From positions 1 to 10,619 of the forward strand of contig JABGTH010000337.1 of the NCBI GenBank assembly GCA_018647275.1: a DNA stretch of 10,619 bases, read 5' to 3'. The notes beneath the pieces are model-generated. The model made no database searches. It was not told the DNA's origin and was given only the letters and a program-made list of their open reading frames with translations. Positions within the stretch are counted from its first letter, which is position 1. The number at the start of each line of letters is the position of its first letter. The translations under genes were made by a program, and so were the position numbers. This DNA is from Paracoccaceae bacterium (GTDB lineage Bacteria; Pseudomonadota; Alphaproteobacteria; Rhodobacterales; Rhodobacteraceae). Positions 1-6,995 of this stretch are shown one piece after another.

Positions 1-30
1 GTCTTCGATGTCTTTGGCCTGCATTGGCAT
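1..30 (-). CDS. BolA-family protein, N-terminal fragment (runs off the left edge)
   Basis: On the minus strand an ATG at 30 opens MPMQAKDIED and continues past the window edge. A GGAG Shine-Dalgarno lies at 39-42, eight bases upstream. From memory this N-terminus matches alphaproteobacterial BolA/IbaG-type proteins, which begin with a short M-x-M-x-A-x-DIE segment before the LI-x-x-x-x-P-D-A stretch. BolA proteins act in the cytoplasm with monothiol glutaredoxins in iron-sulfur cluster and iron handling. Only ten residues are visible, so the family assignment rests on a short match plus a good ribosome binding site. A second in-frame ATG at 24 is an alternative start. The gene would be divergent from the xdhC-cox cluster. 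It could be another protein with a chance resemblance. Confidence 0.5.
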   Translation of the reverse strand, partial: MPMQAKDIED

Positions 31-191
31 GGGCGGCACTCCGGCATGGGAAATTTGTAATTGCCCGACAGATTTAGGGGTGCTTTGGTGCAAGCGCAAG
101 GACATGCAACTGATCTGCGACAACAAAGTGGATCATAGCCTCTGGTCATTGTGGCGTCCTGGGGTGAATATCCCTAAAATGGAGGGTCCAA
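31..191. promoter_or_regulatory. Divergent intergenic region between the bolA-like gene and xdhC
   Basis: This 161-base gap separates two genes reading away from each other, so it should hold the promoters for the left-hand gene and for the whole xdhC-cox cluster. I do not see a clear consensus -35/-10 pair on either strand. No plausible protein is encoded: the open frame at 8-205 (+) is unlike any family and overlaps the bolA-like start. The xdhC Shine-Dalgarno, GGAGGG at 181-186, lies at its right edge. Confidence 0.45.
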
Positions 192-1160
192 ATGGACATG
201 TTTGAAAATGCACCTGAGCAGGCTTTGGCATGGCACCGCGCCGGAAAAGGCGCGGCACTTGCGACTGTGATCCAAACATGGGGCAGTGCACCGCGTCGAA
301 TTGGTGCCCAGCTCGCGATTGCAGGTGATGGCGAAATGCAGGGCTCGGTTTCGGGCGGTTGCGTTGAGGGTGCCGTGGTTGTTGAGGCGCTTGAGGCGTT
401 GGAGCGGGGCGAGGCACGTGTTTTGGAGTATGGTGTCAGTGATGGTGATGCCTTTGCTGTGGGGCTGGCCTGTGGCGGAACGATTAAGATTTTAGTTGAA
501 CCGATTGGCACGGTCTTGCCCGAAGAACTATTAGCCCGATTGGTAGAGGCGCGCACAACCCGAACTGGGATAGCTTATGTGGTTGATATCAAAAGTGGCA
601 CGCGCGGACTGACTGGTGATGGCTTCGTCGAGCGATTTGTTAAGGACCGTTCAGGTTTTGAAGAAGATGGCGAGAGGTTCGTAGCTATCCACAATCCGCC
701 TTTGCGCTTGGCTATTGTTGGAGCGGTTCACATTGCCCAAGCATTGATGCCGATGGCACGTATTGCCGGTTTTGATCCGGTTGTGATCGATCCGCGAGGT
801 GCGTTTGGCTCAGCTGCACGTTTTCCTGGCGAGACGATCCTTGAGGATTGGCCTGATGAGGCGCTTGATGCGTACGACGTTGATGCCCGCACTGCATTAG
901 TATTGCTAACGCATGATCCCAAACTGGATGATCCGGCATTGCATGTTGGGCTGCGATCAAAGTCCTTTTATATCGGGGCCTTGGGATCTAAACGAACCCA
1001 CGCAAAAAGAACCGAGCGCTTGTTAGCTGATGGTTTTGCACAAAAGGACATAGACCGCATTCATGGACCCATAGGGTTAAACATCGGCGCAGCGAGTCCG
1101 CAGGAAATTGCCGTCTCGATCTTGTCTGAGATGGTTCAAGTATTGCGTCGCCCAGTATGA
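192..1160 (+). CDS. XdhC/CoxI-family molybdenum hydroxylase maturation protein
   Basis: This 322-residue protein is a full-length XdhC/CoxI family member. Such proteins bind molybdenum cofactor and deliver or sulfurate it for insertion into xanthine-dehydrogenase-type enzymes in the cytoplasm. The N-terminal CoxI domain shows GSAPRRIGAQ (31-40), GSVSGGCVEG (51-60) and GLACGGTI (91-98). The Cys in SGGCVEG is the conserved one. The C-terminal Rossmann-like XdhC domain starts with LAIVGAVHIAQAL (173-185) and continues through DPRGAF, THDPKLDDPAL, YIGALGSKRT and the GPIGLNIGAASPQEIAVSI block near the end. The start ATG is preceded by GGAGGG at 181-186. The stop overlaps the next start by four bases (ATGA, 1157-1160), so the two are translationally coupled. 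Its job is inferred to be maturation of the hydroxylase encoded just downstream. Confidence 0.93.
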   Translation: MDMFENAPEQALAWHRAGKGAALATVIQTWGSAPRRIGAQLAIAGDGEMQGSVSGGCVEGAVVVEALEALERGEARVLEYGVSDGDAFAVGLACGGTIKILVEPIGTVLPEELLARLVEARTTRTGIAYVVDIKSGTRGLTGDGFVERFVKDRSGFEEDGERFVAIHNPPLRLAIVGAVHIAQALMPMARIAGFDPVVIDPRGAFGSAARFPGETILEDWPDEALDAYDVDARTALVLLTHDPKLDDPALHVGLRSKSFYIGALGSKRTHAKRTERLLADGFAQKDIDRIHGPIGLNIGAASPQEIAVSILSEMVQVLRRPV

Positions 1161-2182
1161 AGTTTGGTTCAGTTTTAACATCTCAAGCTGTTGGTGCTGT
1201 GCTTGCCCATTCGCTTTATGTTCAGTCCGGCGCGAACGCGACCAGTTACCGGATTGCCAAGGGCACTGTTCTTACAGCTGAACATACCAAAGACCTTTTA
1301 GCGGATCAGCAGACTGACATTGTTGTCGCGCGTCTTGAAAATGGGGACGTTGAGGAAAACGAGGCTGCAACACGATTGGCGGCAGCTGTTGCGCCAGATG
1401 CTGCGCAATTTGGGGTGCGAATTTCGGCTGCAGGAGCAGGGCGGGTCAATCTATATTCAATCGAAGCAGGGGTTGTAGAGATTGATGAGGCGGCTGTAAT
1501 GGCGCTGAACGCTGTTGATCCGATGATCACAATGGCAACCGTCCCACAGTTTCACCGCACTGATAGCAACGGTATGATCGCAACGATCAAGATTATTGCG
1601 TATTCGGTCCTACAATCGTCATTGTCACAAGCCGCAAACGTAGCGGCCAATGCCATTCGGATTGCAACACCGCAGTATCGAACCGCTGCGTTAATCGAAA
1701 CGCAGGTTGGCGATGAAATGCCCTCGTTCAAAGGCCGCGACGCCATGCGTGGGCGATTGGATCGTTTTGGTGTCGAGCTGCTTGAACGAACGGTTGTGCC
1801 ACATAATGAGGCGGCTATTACGACGGCTTTGTCCGAATCTGAAGGCGAGTTCGTCTTGTTACTCACGGCCTCTGCAACGTCTGACCCTATGGATGTTGGC
1901 CCCCGAGCCTTGCGCCAAGCAGGCGGTGAAGTCACAGGTTTCGGAATGCCGGTTGATCCCGGAAACCTTCTGTTTTTTGGTCAGTTAGACGCAAAGCCAG
2001 TGATCGGGTTGCCTGGCTGCGCGCGGTCCCCTGCGTTAAATGGTGCGGACTGGGTTCTGGAACGACTGCTATGCGGAATCTCTTTGTCACAAGGGGACAT
2101 TGCAGCGATGGGGGTAGGCGGTTTGCTTAAGGAAATCCCAACCAGACCCCAGCCACGAGCAAGAGTTCAGCCAAGAACGTAG
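1157..2182 (+). CDS. Molybdopterin-binding protein (MoaB/Mog-like domain), cox-cluster type
   Basis: This 341-residue protein belongs to the molybdopterin-binding proteins that accompany xdhC in molybdenum hydroxylase clusters. The N-terminal part carries an SGANATSYRIAKGTVL block (about 24-39). The C-terminal MoaB/Mog-like part carries LLLTASATSDPMDVGP (from about residue 233), then GMPVDPGNLLFFG and a GLPGCARSPALNGADWVLERLL segment (from about 284). These are the expected pterin-binding and structural motifs of the family. It probably handles molybdopterin or the molybdenum insertion step and hands cofactor to XdhC. Some relatives carry an extra C-terminal MobA/MocA-like nucleotidyltransferase domain. 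This one ends in an Arg/Pro-rich tail and lacks it, and no remnant is visible in the 96 bases downstream. It overlaps xdhC by four bases. Confidence 0.87.
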   Translation: MKFGSVLTSQAVGAVLAHSLYVQSGANATSYRIAKGTVLTAEHTKDLLADQQTDIVVARLENGDVEENEAATRLAAAVAPDAAQFGVRISAAGAGRVNLYSIEAGVVEIDEAAVMALNAVDPMITMATVPQFHRTDSNGMIATIKIIAYSVLQSSLSQAANVAANAIRIATPQYRTAALIETQVGDEMPSFKGRDAMRGRLDRFGVELLERTVVPHNEAAITTALSESEGEFVLLLTASATSDPMDVGPRALRQAGGEVTGFGMPVDPGNLLFFGQLDAKPVIGLPGCARSPALNGADWVLERLLCGISLSQGDIAAMGVGGLLKEIPTRPQPRARVQPRT

Positions 2183-2186
2183 GGTC

Positions 2187-2213
2187 ATTCCGCATGCCGT
2201 AAGGGAATTTTTT
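2187..2213 (+). terminator. Weak terminator-like hairpin before coxS
   Basis: ATTCC (2187-2191) can pair with GGAAT (2204-2208) around a 12-base loop, followed directly by a run of T to 2213. The stem is only five base pairs, so it is a weak candidate. It could reduce read-through from the two maturation genes into the structural genes, or have no function. Confidence 0.3.
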
Positions 2214-2278
2214 GTTCTCAAGTAGCCCACACCATGCTTAACTGAATTTAATCACAACGAAAAAACAGGGAGAGAGAT

Positions 2279-2764
2279 ATGGCACAAGTCACGATGACCG
2301 TGAATGGCAAAGCCGCGTCTGGCACAGTTGAGGGGCGCACGCTTTTGTCTTCGTTCTTGCGCGAGACGTTGGATTTGACCGGAACGCACGTTGGGTGCGA
2401 CACCAGCCAATGTGGGGCATGCGTGGTTCATGTTGATGGGGTAGCTGTCAAATCCTGCACTATGCTTGCTGCCGAGGCTGATGGCGCAGATGTTGCAACG
2501 ATTGAAGGCCAAGCTGCACCTGACGGCACGCTGAATACAATTCAACAAGCGTTTCAGGACCACCATGGTTTGCAATGTGGGTTCTGTACCCCGGGTATGG
2601 TGATGACGACTGCGGCTTTGTTGAAAGACAATCCCAAGCCATCAGAACAAGAAATTCGTGTGCATTTGGAAGGCAATATTTGCCGCTGCACGGGATACCA
2701 CAACATCATCAAGGCAATCTATGCCGCGTCCGGACAAGACGTTGCTGCATTGGGTGCTGATTAA
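2279..2764 (+). CDS. coxS: CO-dehydrogenase-like (form II) small subunit, two [2Fe-2S] clusters
   Basis: At 161 residues this is the usual length for the iron-sulfur subunit of a molybdenum hydroxylase, which passes electrons from the Mo-pterin site in the large subunit to FAD in the medium subunit. The plant-type ferredoxin domain supplies C40, C45, C48 and C60 (GCDTSQCGAC, then KSC). The C-terminal helical domain supplies C100 and C103 (QCGFC) and C135 and C137 (ICRC), making eight ligands for two [2Fe-2S] clusters. The ATG is preceded by an AGGGAGAGAG ribosome binding site (about 2266-2277). It precedes the large subunit, giving the order S-L-M rather than the M-S-L of classical form I CO dehydrogenase operons. 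The protein alone does not reveal the substrate, so the cox name is by homology. Confidence 0.93.
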   Translation: MAQVTMTVNGKAASGTVEGRTLLSSFLRETLDLTGTHVGCDTSQCGACVVHVDGVAVKSCTMLAAEADGADVATIEGQAAPDGTLNTIQQAFQDHHGLQCGFCTPGMVMTTAALLKDNPKPSEQEIRVHLEGNICRCTGYHNIIKAIYAASGQDVAALGAD

Positions 2765-2775
2765 CTTCAAACGAA

Positions 2776-2794
2776 GGGGAAGGGAGAGTTCCCC
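2776..2794 (+). other. Intercistronic hairpin 1, coxS-coxL gap
   Basis: GGGGAA (2776-2781) and TTCCCC (2789-2794) form a perfect six-base-pair stem around a purine loop, starting 11 bases after the coxS stop. No T tract follows, so it is more likely a 3'-end stabiliser or processing element than a terminator. Confidence 0.45.
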
Positions 2795-2818
2795 AACGTT
2801 TTAGTCCAAACATCATGG

Positions 2819-2840
2819 AAAGGCGGATGTCCCGCCTTTT
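2819..2840 (+). terminator. Intercistronic hairpin 2, coxS-coxL gap (attenuator-like)
   Basis: AAAGGCGG (2819-2826) pairs perfectly with CCGCCTTT (2832-2839) across a five-base loop, and four T residues end the structure. It looks like a weak intrinsic terminator placed between two genes that must be co-expressed. Partial read-through could adjust the ratio of small to large subunit. coxL then has its own strong Shine-Dalgarno, GGGAGGA at 2884-2890, six bases before the ATG. Confidence 0.5.
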
Positions 2841-2896
2841 GACCAAACATAAGCAAATGATTGACAACAGTTGATCTGCGATAGGGAGGAAAGACC

Positions 2897-5278
2897 ATGC
2901 CAAAAGACGGTGATATTAAAAGCGGAATTGGTGCCAGCAGTAAGCGGCGCGAAGACGTTCGGTTCCTGACAGGGAACGGCAATTATACAGATGACATCAA
3001 TATTCGCGGACAGGCCTATGTGTTCTTCCTGCGCTCAGATGTTGCCCATGGCACATTAAATTCTGTAGATACATCCGCCGCATCTGCGATGCCAGGTGTT
3101 GTTCAGATTTTTACTGGTGCTGATTTTGAAGCGGTTGGTGGTATTCCCTGTGGTTGGGAAGTTACGGACAAGCACGGACAACCCATGCAGGAACCAAAAC
3201 ATCCGGTTTTGGCCCACGGCAAAGTGCGCCACGTTGGTGAACCCATTGCGGCTGTTGTCGCCGACAGCCTAGAGCAAGCGCGTGATGCGGCGGAAGCTAT
3301 CGAAGTCGACATTTCTGAGCTGCCTGCTGTGATCAACATGAAGGACGCCTTTAAAGAGGGCGCAACCAAGGTCCATGACGATCTTACATCCAATCTTTGC
3401 TATGATTGGGGATTTGTTGAGGAAAATAAGGGGGCGGTTGAAGAAGCATTCAAGAATGCTCATCACGTCACGACGCTAGATTTGGTGAACAATCGTCTTG
3501 TTGCCAACCCAATGGAACCACGCGTTGCCATCGGTGATTACGCACGTAGTGATGAACAGCACACGCTTTATACCACATCACAAAACCCTCACGTCATTCG
3601 CCTGCTCATGGGCGCATTTGTTTTGGGTATTCCTGAGCATAAGCTACGTGTCGTTGCACCAGATGTTGGGGGTGGTTTCGGCACTAAAATCTTCCACTAT
3701 CAGGAAGAGGCGTTTTGTACCTTCGCTGCCAAGGCCTGTAATCGCCCGGTGAAATGGACCTCGTCGCGTTCAGAGGCATTCATGTCGGATGCGCATGGCC
3801 GTGATCACGTAACGACCATTCAGCTGGCGCTGGATAAAGACAATAACTTTACAGCCCTACGCACGGATACTTTGGCAAACATGGGTGCATATTTATCCAC
3901 CTTCGCTTCATCAGTCCCAACATGGCTGCATGGCACGTTGATGGCGGGCAATTATAAAACGCCGCTGATCTATGTGAACGTCAAAGCGATGTTTACCAAC
4001 ACGGTGCCTGTAGATGCGTATCGCGGCGCTGGACGCCCCGAAGCGACCTATCAAATCGAACGTGTTATCGACATGGCGGCGCGTGAGTTGGGCGCTGATC
4101 CAGTTGCATTACGTCGTCAAAACTATGTGACTGAATTCCCATATGCCACGCCTGTGGCTGTAGAATATGACACAGGTGATTATCACTCGACGATGGATAA
4201 GTTGGAAGAAATCGGAGATTTCTCTGGCTTTGAAGCACGCCGCAAAGAATCCGAGGCCAAAGGCAAATGGCGTGGACTGGGCATCAACAACTACATTGAG
4301 GCTTGTGGTATCGCGCCGTCGAACCTCGTTGGTCAGTTGGGTGCGCGAGCAGGTCTTTATGATGCCGCAACCGTGCGTGTGAACGCGACGGGTTCCATCT
4401 CTGTTATGGTCGGGGCGCACAGCCACGGGCAGGGGCATGAAACCGCTTTTCCGCAGGTTGTTGCAGATATGATTGGTATCGACGAAAGTCAGATCGATAT
4501 TGTCCACGGTGATACCTCTAAGATTCCATTCGGGATGGGCACCTACGGTTCGCGTTCGCTCGCGGTTTGTGGGTCTGCAATGGTACGCGCCACGGAAAAA
4601 ATCATCGCGAAGGCAAAGAAAATCGCGGCTCACCTTCTGGAAGCATCAGACACTGATATCGAACTAAAGGACGGTATGTTCAGCGTTGCAGGCACGGACA
4701 AGTCTGTGGCTTGGGGCGATGTTACCTTGGCGGCTTACGTGCCTCACAACTATCCTTTGGAAGATATTGAACCTGGTCTGGAAGAAACAGCGTTCTACGA
4801 TCCGTCAAACTTTACTTACCCTGCAGGCGCTTATGCCTGTGAAGTTGAAGTGGATCCTGATACCGGAAAAGTTACGATTGAACGGTTTGCTGCTGCTGAT
4901 GACTTTGGCAACGTTATCAATCCGATGATCGTTTCGGGCCAAGTGCATGGTGGGATTGCCCAAGGGGTTGGTCAGGCTTTGCTTGAGGGCTGTTCCTATG
5001 ATCAGGAAAGCGGCCAGTTGTTGACGGGGTCCTACATGGATTACGCGATGCCACGTGCCGATGATCTGCCGTTCTATTCGGTTGATCATTCTTGCCAAAC
5101 GCCTTGCACACACAACCCATTGGGTGTGAAGGGATGCGGTGAGGCTGGTGCGATTGGATCGCCTCCATCGGTTGTGAATGCTGTGATTGATGCGCTCCAT
5201 TCGGGCGGTAAGAAGGTGGCGCATATAGATATGCCACTGACGCCGGACCGCGTGTGGAATGCAATTAACAACGCTTGA
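2897..5278 (+). CDS. coxL: CO-dehydrogenase-like (form II) large subunit, Mo-pterin catalytic subunit
   Basis: This 793-residue protein is a full-length catalytic subunit of the xanthine dehydrogenase/CO dehydrogenase family, binding molybdopterin cytosine dinucleotide in the cytoplasm. Visible motifs are the VGGGFGTK loop (G258-G262), the active-site loop AYRGAGR (374-380, bases 4016-4036) and GVKGCGEAGAIGSPPSVVNAV near the C-terminus, where E749 sits in the position of the catalytic glutamate. Form I CO dehydrogenases have AYRCSFR with a copper-binding Cys in the active-site loop. Here that Cys is absent, which defines form II. Form II enzymes often have unproven substrates, and Roseobacter strains with only form II have been reported not to oxidise CO. 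The GGGAGGA ribosome binding site supports the ATG at 2897. It forms a heterotrimer unit with the flanking small and medium subunits. The substrate is unknown, and an aldehyde or N-heterocycle is possible. Confidence 0.94.
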   Translation: MPKDGDIKSGIGASSKRREDVRFLTGNGNYTDDINIRGQAYVFFLRSDVAHGTLNSVDTSAASAMPGVVQIFTGADFEAVGGIPCGWEVTDKHGQPMQEPKHPVLAHGKVRHVGEPIAAVVADSLEQARDAAEAIEVDISELPAVINMKDAFKEGATKVHDDLTSNLCYDWGFVEENKGAVEEAFKNAHHVTTLDLVNNRLVANPMEPRVAIGDYARSDEQHTLYTTSQNPHVIRLLMGAFVLGIPEHKLRVVAPDVGGGFGTKIFHYQEEAFCTFAAKACNRPVKWTSSRSEAFMSDAHGRDHVTTIQLALDKDNNFTALRTDTLANMGAYLSTFASSVPTWLHGTLMAGNYKTPLIYVNVKAMFTNTVPVDAYRGAGRPEATYQIERVIDMAARELGADPVALRRQNYVTEFPYATPVAVEYDTGDYHSTMDKLEEIGDFSGFEARRKESEAKGKWRGLGINNYIEACGIAPSNLVGQLGARAGLYDAATVRVNATGSISVMVGAHSHGQGHETAFPQVVADMIGIDESQIDIVHGDTSKIPFGMGTYGSRSLAVCGSAMVRATEKIIAKAKKIAAHLLEASDTDIELKDGMFSVAGTDKSVAWGDVTLAAYVPHNYPLEDIEPGLEETAFYDPSNFTYPAGAYACEVEVDPDTGKVTIERFAAADDFGNVINPMIVSGQVHGGIAQGVGQALLEGCSYDQESGQLLTGSYMDYAMPRADDLPFYSVDHSCQTPCTHNPLGVKGCGEAGAIGSPPSVVNAVIDALHSGGKKVAHIDMPLTPDRVWNAINNA

Positions 5279-5285
5279 ATTTGAG

Positions 5286-5304
5286 GTTGGGGCAATGCCC
5301 CAAC
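5286..5304 (+). other. Intercistronic hairpin 3, coxL-coxM gap
   Basis: GTTGGGGC (5286-5293) and GCCCCAAC (5297-5304) form a perfect eight-base-pair stem with a three-base AAT loop, seven bases after the coxL stop. A T-rich stretch follows only at 5314-5319, too far away for a standard terminator. It would shield the coxL 3' end or mark a processing site. Confidence 0.5.
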
Positions 5305-5317
5305 TATTGTGATATTT

Positions 5318-5348
5318 TTGGCCCGTTTGCCCAGCAATGGGCGGCCAA
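5318..5348 (+). promoter_or_regulatory. Structured leader with GNRA tetraloop upstream of coxM
   Basis: TTGGCC (5318-5323) can pair with GGCCAA (5343-5348). Inside it GCCCA (5329-5333) pairs with TGGGC (5338-5342) around a GCAA tetraloop, leaving a five-base bulge on the 5' side. The structure ends three bases before the AAAGGA Shine-Dalgarno (5352-5357). It is therefore placed to affect coxM translation or to act as a 5' stabiliser after cleavage. Function is inferred from position only. Confidence 0.4.
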
Positions 5349-5363
5349 CTGAAAGGACAAAAG

Positions 5364-6152
5364 ATGTATAACTTTGAATTTGAGAAACCCAGCAGCATTG
5401 CCGATGCAGTTGCAGCATTGGGTGGCGACGAGGCGCAGGCCTTAGGGGGGGGGCAAACCCTTATCCCAACGCTGAAACAACGCCTTGCTTCGCGAACAAC
5501 ATTGATAAGTCTGTCTAACATTCCTGAGATGCAAGGCATTTGTACTGGCGATGACGGCGCACTGTGCATTGGTGGCGCAACGACACACGGTGCTGTTGCA
5601 TCCGGCGCTGGTGCTTATCCTGGCCTAGCAGCGCTTGCTGGTCATATCGGTGATCCCGCAGTCCGCAATCGTGGGACAATTGGCGGCTCACTGGCCAACA
5701 ACGATCCATCTGCATGTTACCCTGCGGCTGCATTGGCATCAGGTGCCACTTTGGTCACCAACACACGTGAAATCGCGTCGGACGACTATTTTCTAGGGAT
5801 GTTCGAAACGGCTTTGGAGGAAGGCGAAATCATCACCGAGGTGCGTTTCCCAATTCCAGAGGTTTCGCACTATGAAAAGTTCGTACAGCCGGCATCGCGC
5901 TTTGCGCTTGTTGGGGTGATGGTGGCGAAGTTCGCTGATGGCGTGCGCGTTGCGATTACGGGGGCATCTGAGGAGGGCGTGTTTCGTTGGACCGAGGTCG
6001 AAGCTGCGTTGTCAGCTAACTTCTCACCAGATGCGTTAGATGGTCTGACACTGGATGCGGACAACATGATCGGTGACCTGCATGGCTCAAAAGAGTACCG
6101 CGCGCACCTATGCGGTGTGATTGCCAAACGGGCTGTTGTTAAGGCTGCGTGA
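5364..6152 (+). CDS. coxM: CO-dehydrogenase-like (form II) medium subunit, FAD-binding
   Basis: This 262-residue protein is the FAD-binding subunit of the hydroxylase and belongs to the vanillyl-alcohol-oxidase/CO dehydrogenase flavoprotein family. It takes electrons from the iron-sulfur subunit and passes them to an acceptor. FAD-binding signatures are LGGGQTLIP (27-35), IGGATTH (69-75) and the HIGDPAVRNRGTIGGSLANNDPSA block (about 94-117), all typical of CoxM. The CoxM C-terminal domain follows. I chose the ATG at 5364, preceded by AAAGGA at 5352-5357, over an in-frame ATG at 5337. The latter would add nine unconserved residues and lies inside a hairpin loop. A run of nine G (5445-5453) encodes G28-G30 of the FAD loop. 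It is the last gene of the cluster. Confidence 0.93.
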   Translation: MYNFEFEKPSSIADAVAALGGDEAQALGGGQTLIPTLKQRLASRTTLISLSNIPEMQGICTGDDGALCIGGATTHGAVASGAGAYPGLAALAGHIGDPAVRNRGTIGGSLANNDPSACYPAAALASGATLVTNTREIASDDYFLGMFETALEEGEIITEVRFPIPEVSHYEKFVQPASRFALVGVMVAKFADGVRVAITGASEEGVFRWTEVEAALSANFSPDALDGLTLDADNMIGDLHGSKEYRAHLCGVIAKRAVVKAA

Positions 6153-6168
6153 TCTAAGCTGTATTAAA

Positions 6169-6205
6169 AAAAGGCCTCGTAGGGTTATATCCAGCGGGGC
6201 CTTTT
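6169..6205. terminator. Terminator after coxM, possibly bidirectional
   Basis: AAAAGGCCTCG (6169-6179) pairs with CGGGGCCTTTT (6195-6205), with one G-U pair and a 15-base loop. The T-rich 3' arm terminates the cox cluster on the plus strand. The A-rich 5' flank gives a T tract on the minus strand, so it can also stop the convergent dehydrogenase gene that ends at 6222. Confidence 0.8.
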
Positions 6206-6221
6206 ATGTTCGATGAGGCAA

Positions 6222-6971
6222 TTAGATCGAGCCGGCTTCGACCATAAAGTTTGAAGCGGTGCACATCGCTGCATCCTCTGACGCGAGGAACAGCACCATT
6301 CGCGCAACGTACACTGGATCAATCAGGTCAGGCAGGCATTGGCTTTGGCGATGGGCCTCTAACCCTTCGGGTGTTGCCCACAATTCCTTTTGACGATCAG
6401 TCATTATCCAGCCGGGTACGACAGTATTGATGCGAATGCGGTGTTGCCCCAGATCGCGCGCCATTGTGCGGGTCAAACCATGAACCGCAGCCTTGGCCGT
6501 TGCATAGGCTGGAAAGCCGCCAACGGTTTCCCACCATGAGTTTGAGCCTAGATTGATGATCGATCCGCCCCCCATCTCAATCATCGCAGGTGCAACGGCC
6601 TGAATAGCGAAGAACATATGGCGCAGATTGGTGTCCATGCGCTCATCCCAATATTTGGGTGTAACGTCCTGCCAATTGTGGCGGTCATCGCGGGCCGCGT
6701 TGTTGGCAAGGACACTGAAAGGGCCCATCTGATCGGCCAGTTTGGCAATTGCGGTCTGCATCTGAGGGATATTGCGTAAATCGCATATTGCATGCGGGGC
6801 ACCTGTCGCCTCCGTTACAAGCGCAGAGTTCTTAACATCGCGATCAAGGAAGGCGACGTGGGCACCTTGGGCGGCAAATGCTTCAACCGTTATACCTCCA
6901 ATACCGGATGCGCCCCCTGTGACGAGAACCGATTTGCCCTTGAGGCTGGGATAATTGGCGAGTTGGGTCAT
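6222..6971 (-). CDS. SDR-family sugar dehydrogenase, D-xylose 1-dehydrogenase-like
   Basis: This 249-residue protein is a classical short-chain dehydrogenase. The nucleotide-binding TGGASGIG is at 18-25, and D43 ends the second strand, which suggests NAD over NADP. An NNA motif is at 90-92, N115 lies in TNLRHM, the catalytic Ser is in the LGSNS segment near 143-145, and Y156/K160 form the YxxxK pair. The start YPSLKGK, the DDRHxxxDVTxxYWDER block, NLRHMxF, AVAPxM, TPEG and LFLASEDAAMCT closely resemble, from memory, the NAD-dependent D-xylose 1-dehydrogenase (XylB) of Caulobacter. That enzyme oxidises D-xylose to xylonolactone, so a pentose or related aldose is the likely substrate. A GGAG at 6978-6981 precedes the ATG by six bases. 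No other pentose pathway gene is in the window, so the exact sugar is uncertain. Confidence 0.82.
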   Translation of the reverse strand: MTQLANYPSLKGKSVLVTGGASGIGGITVEAFAAQGAHVAFLDRDVKNSALVTEATGAPHAICDLRNIPQMQTAIAKLADQMGPFSVLANNAARDDRHNWQDVTPKYWDERMDTNLRHMFFAIQAVAPAMIEMGGGSIINLGSNSWWETVGGFPAYATAKAAVHGLTRTMARDLGQHRIRINTVVPGWIMTDRQKELWATPEGLEAHRQSQCLPDLIDPVYVARMVLFLASEDAAMCTASNFMVEAGSI

Positions 6972-6995
6972 TTAGCACTCCGGTAAGTAAAAATG

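Noticed and set aside
8..205. 65-residue open frame on the plus strand before xdhC
   Set aside because: It overlaps the xdhC start, has no ribosome binding site, its Cys/Trp-rich sequence resembles no family, and it runs opposite to the bolA-like start.
2183..2278. Remnant of a MobA/MocA-like domain after the molybdopterin-binding gene
   Set aside because: The 96-base gap translates to nothing resembling a nucleotidyltransferase in any frame.
4109..4633. 174-residue minus-strand open frame inside coxL
   Set aside because: It lies antisense to conserved coxL coding sequence and shows no recognisable protein features.
4805..5569. 254-residue minus-strand open frame across the coxL-coxM junction
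   Set aside because: It is a shadow of two well-supported genes on the other strand, with a low-quality composition and no family motifs.
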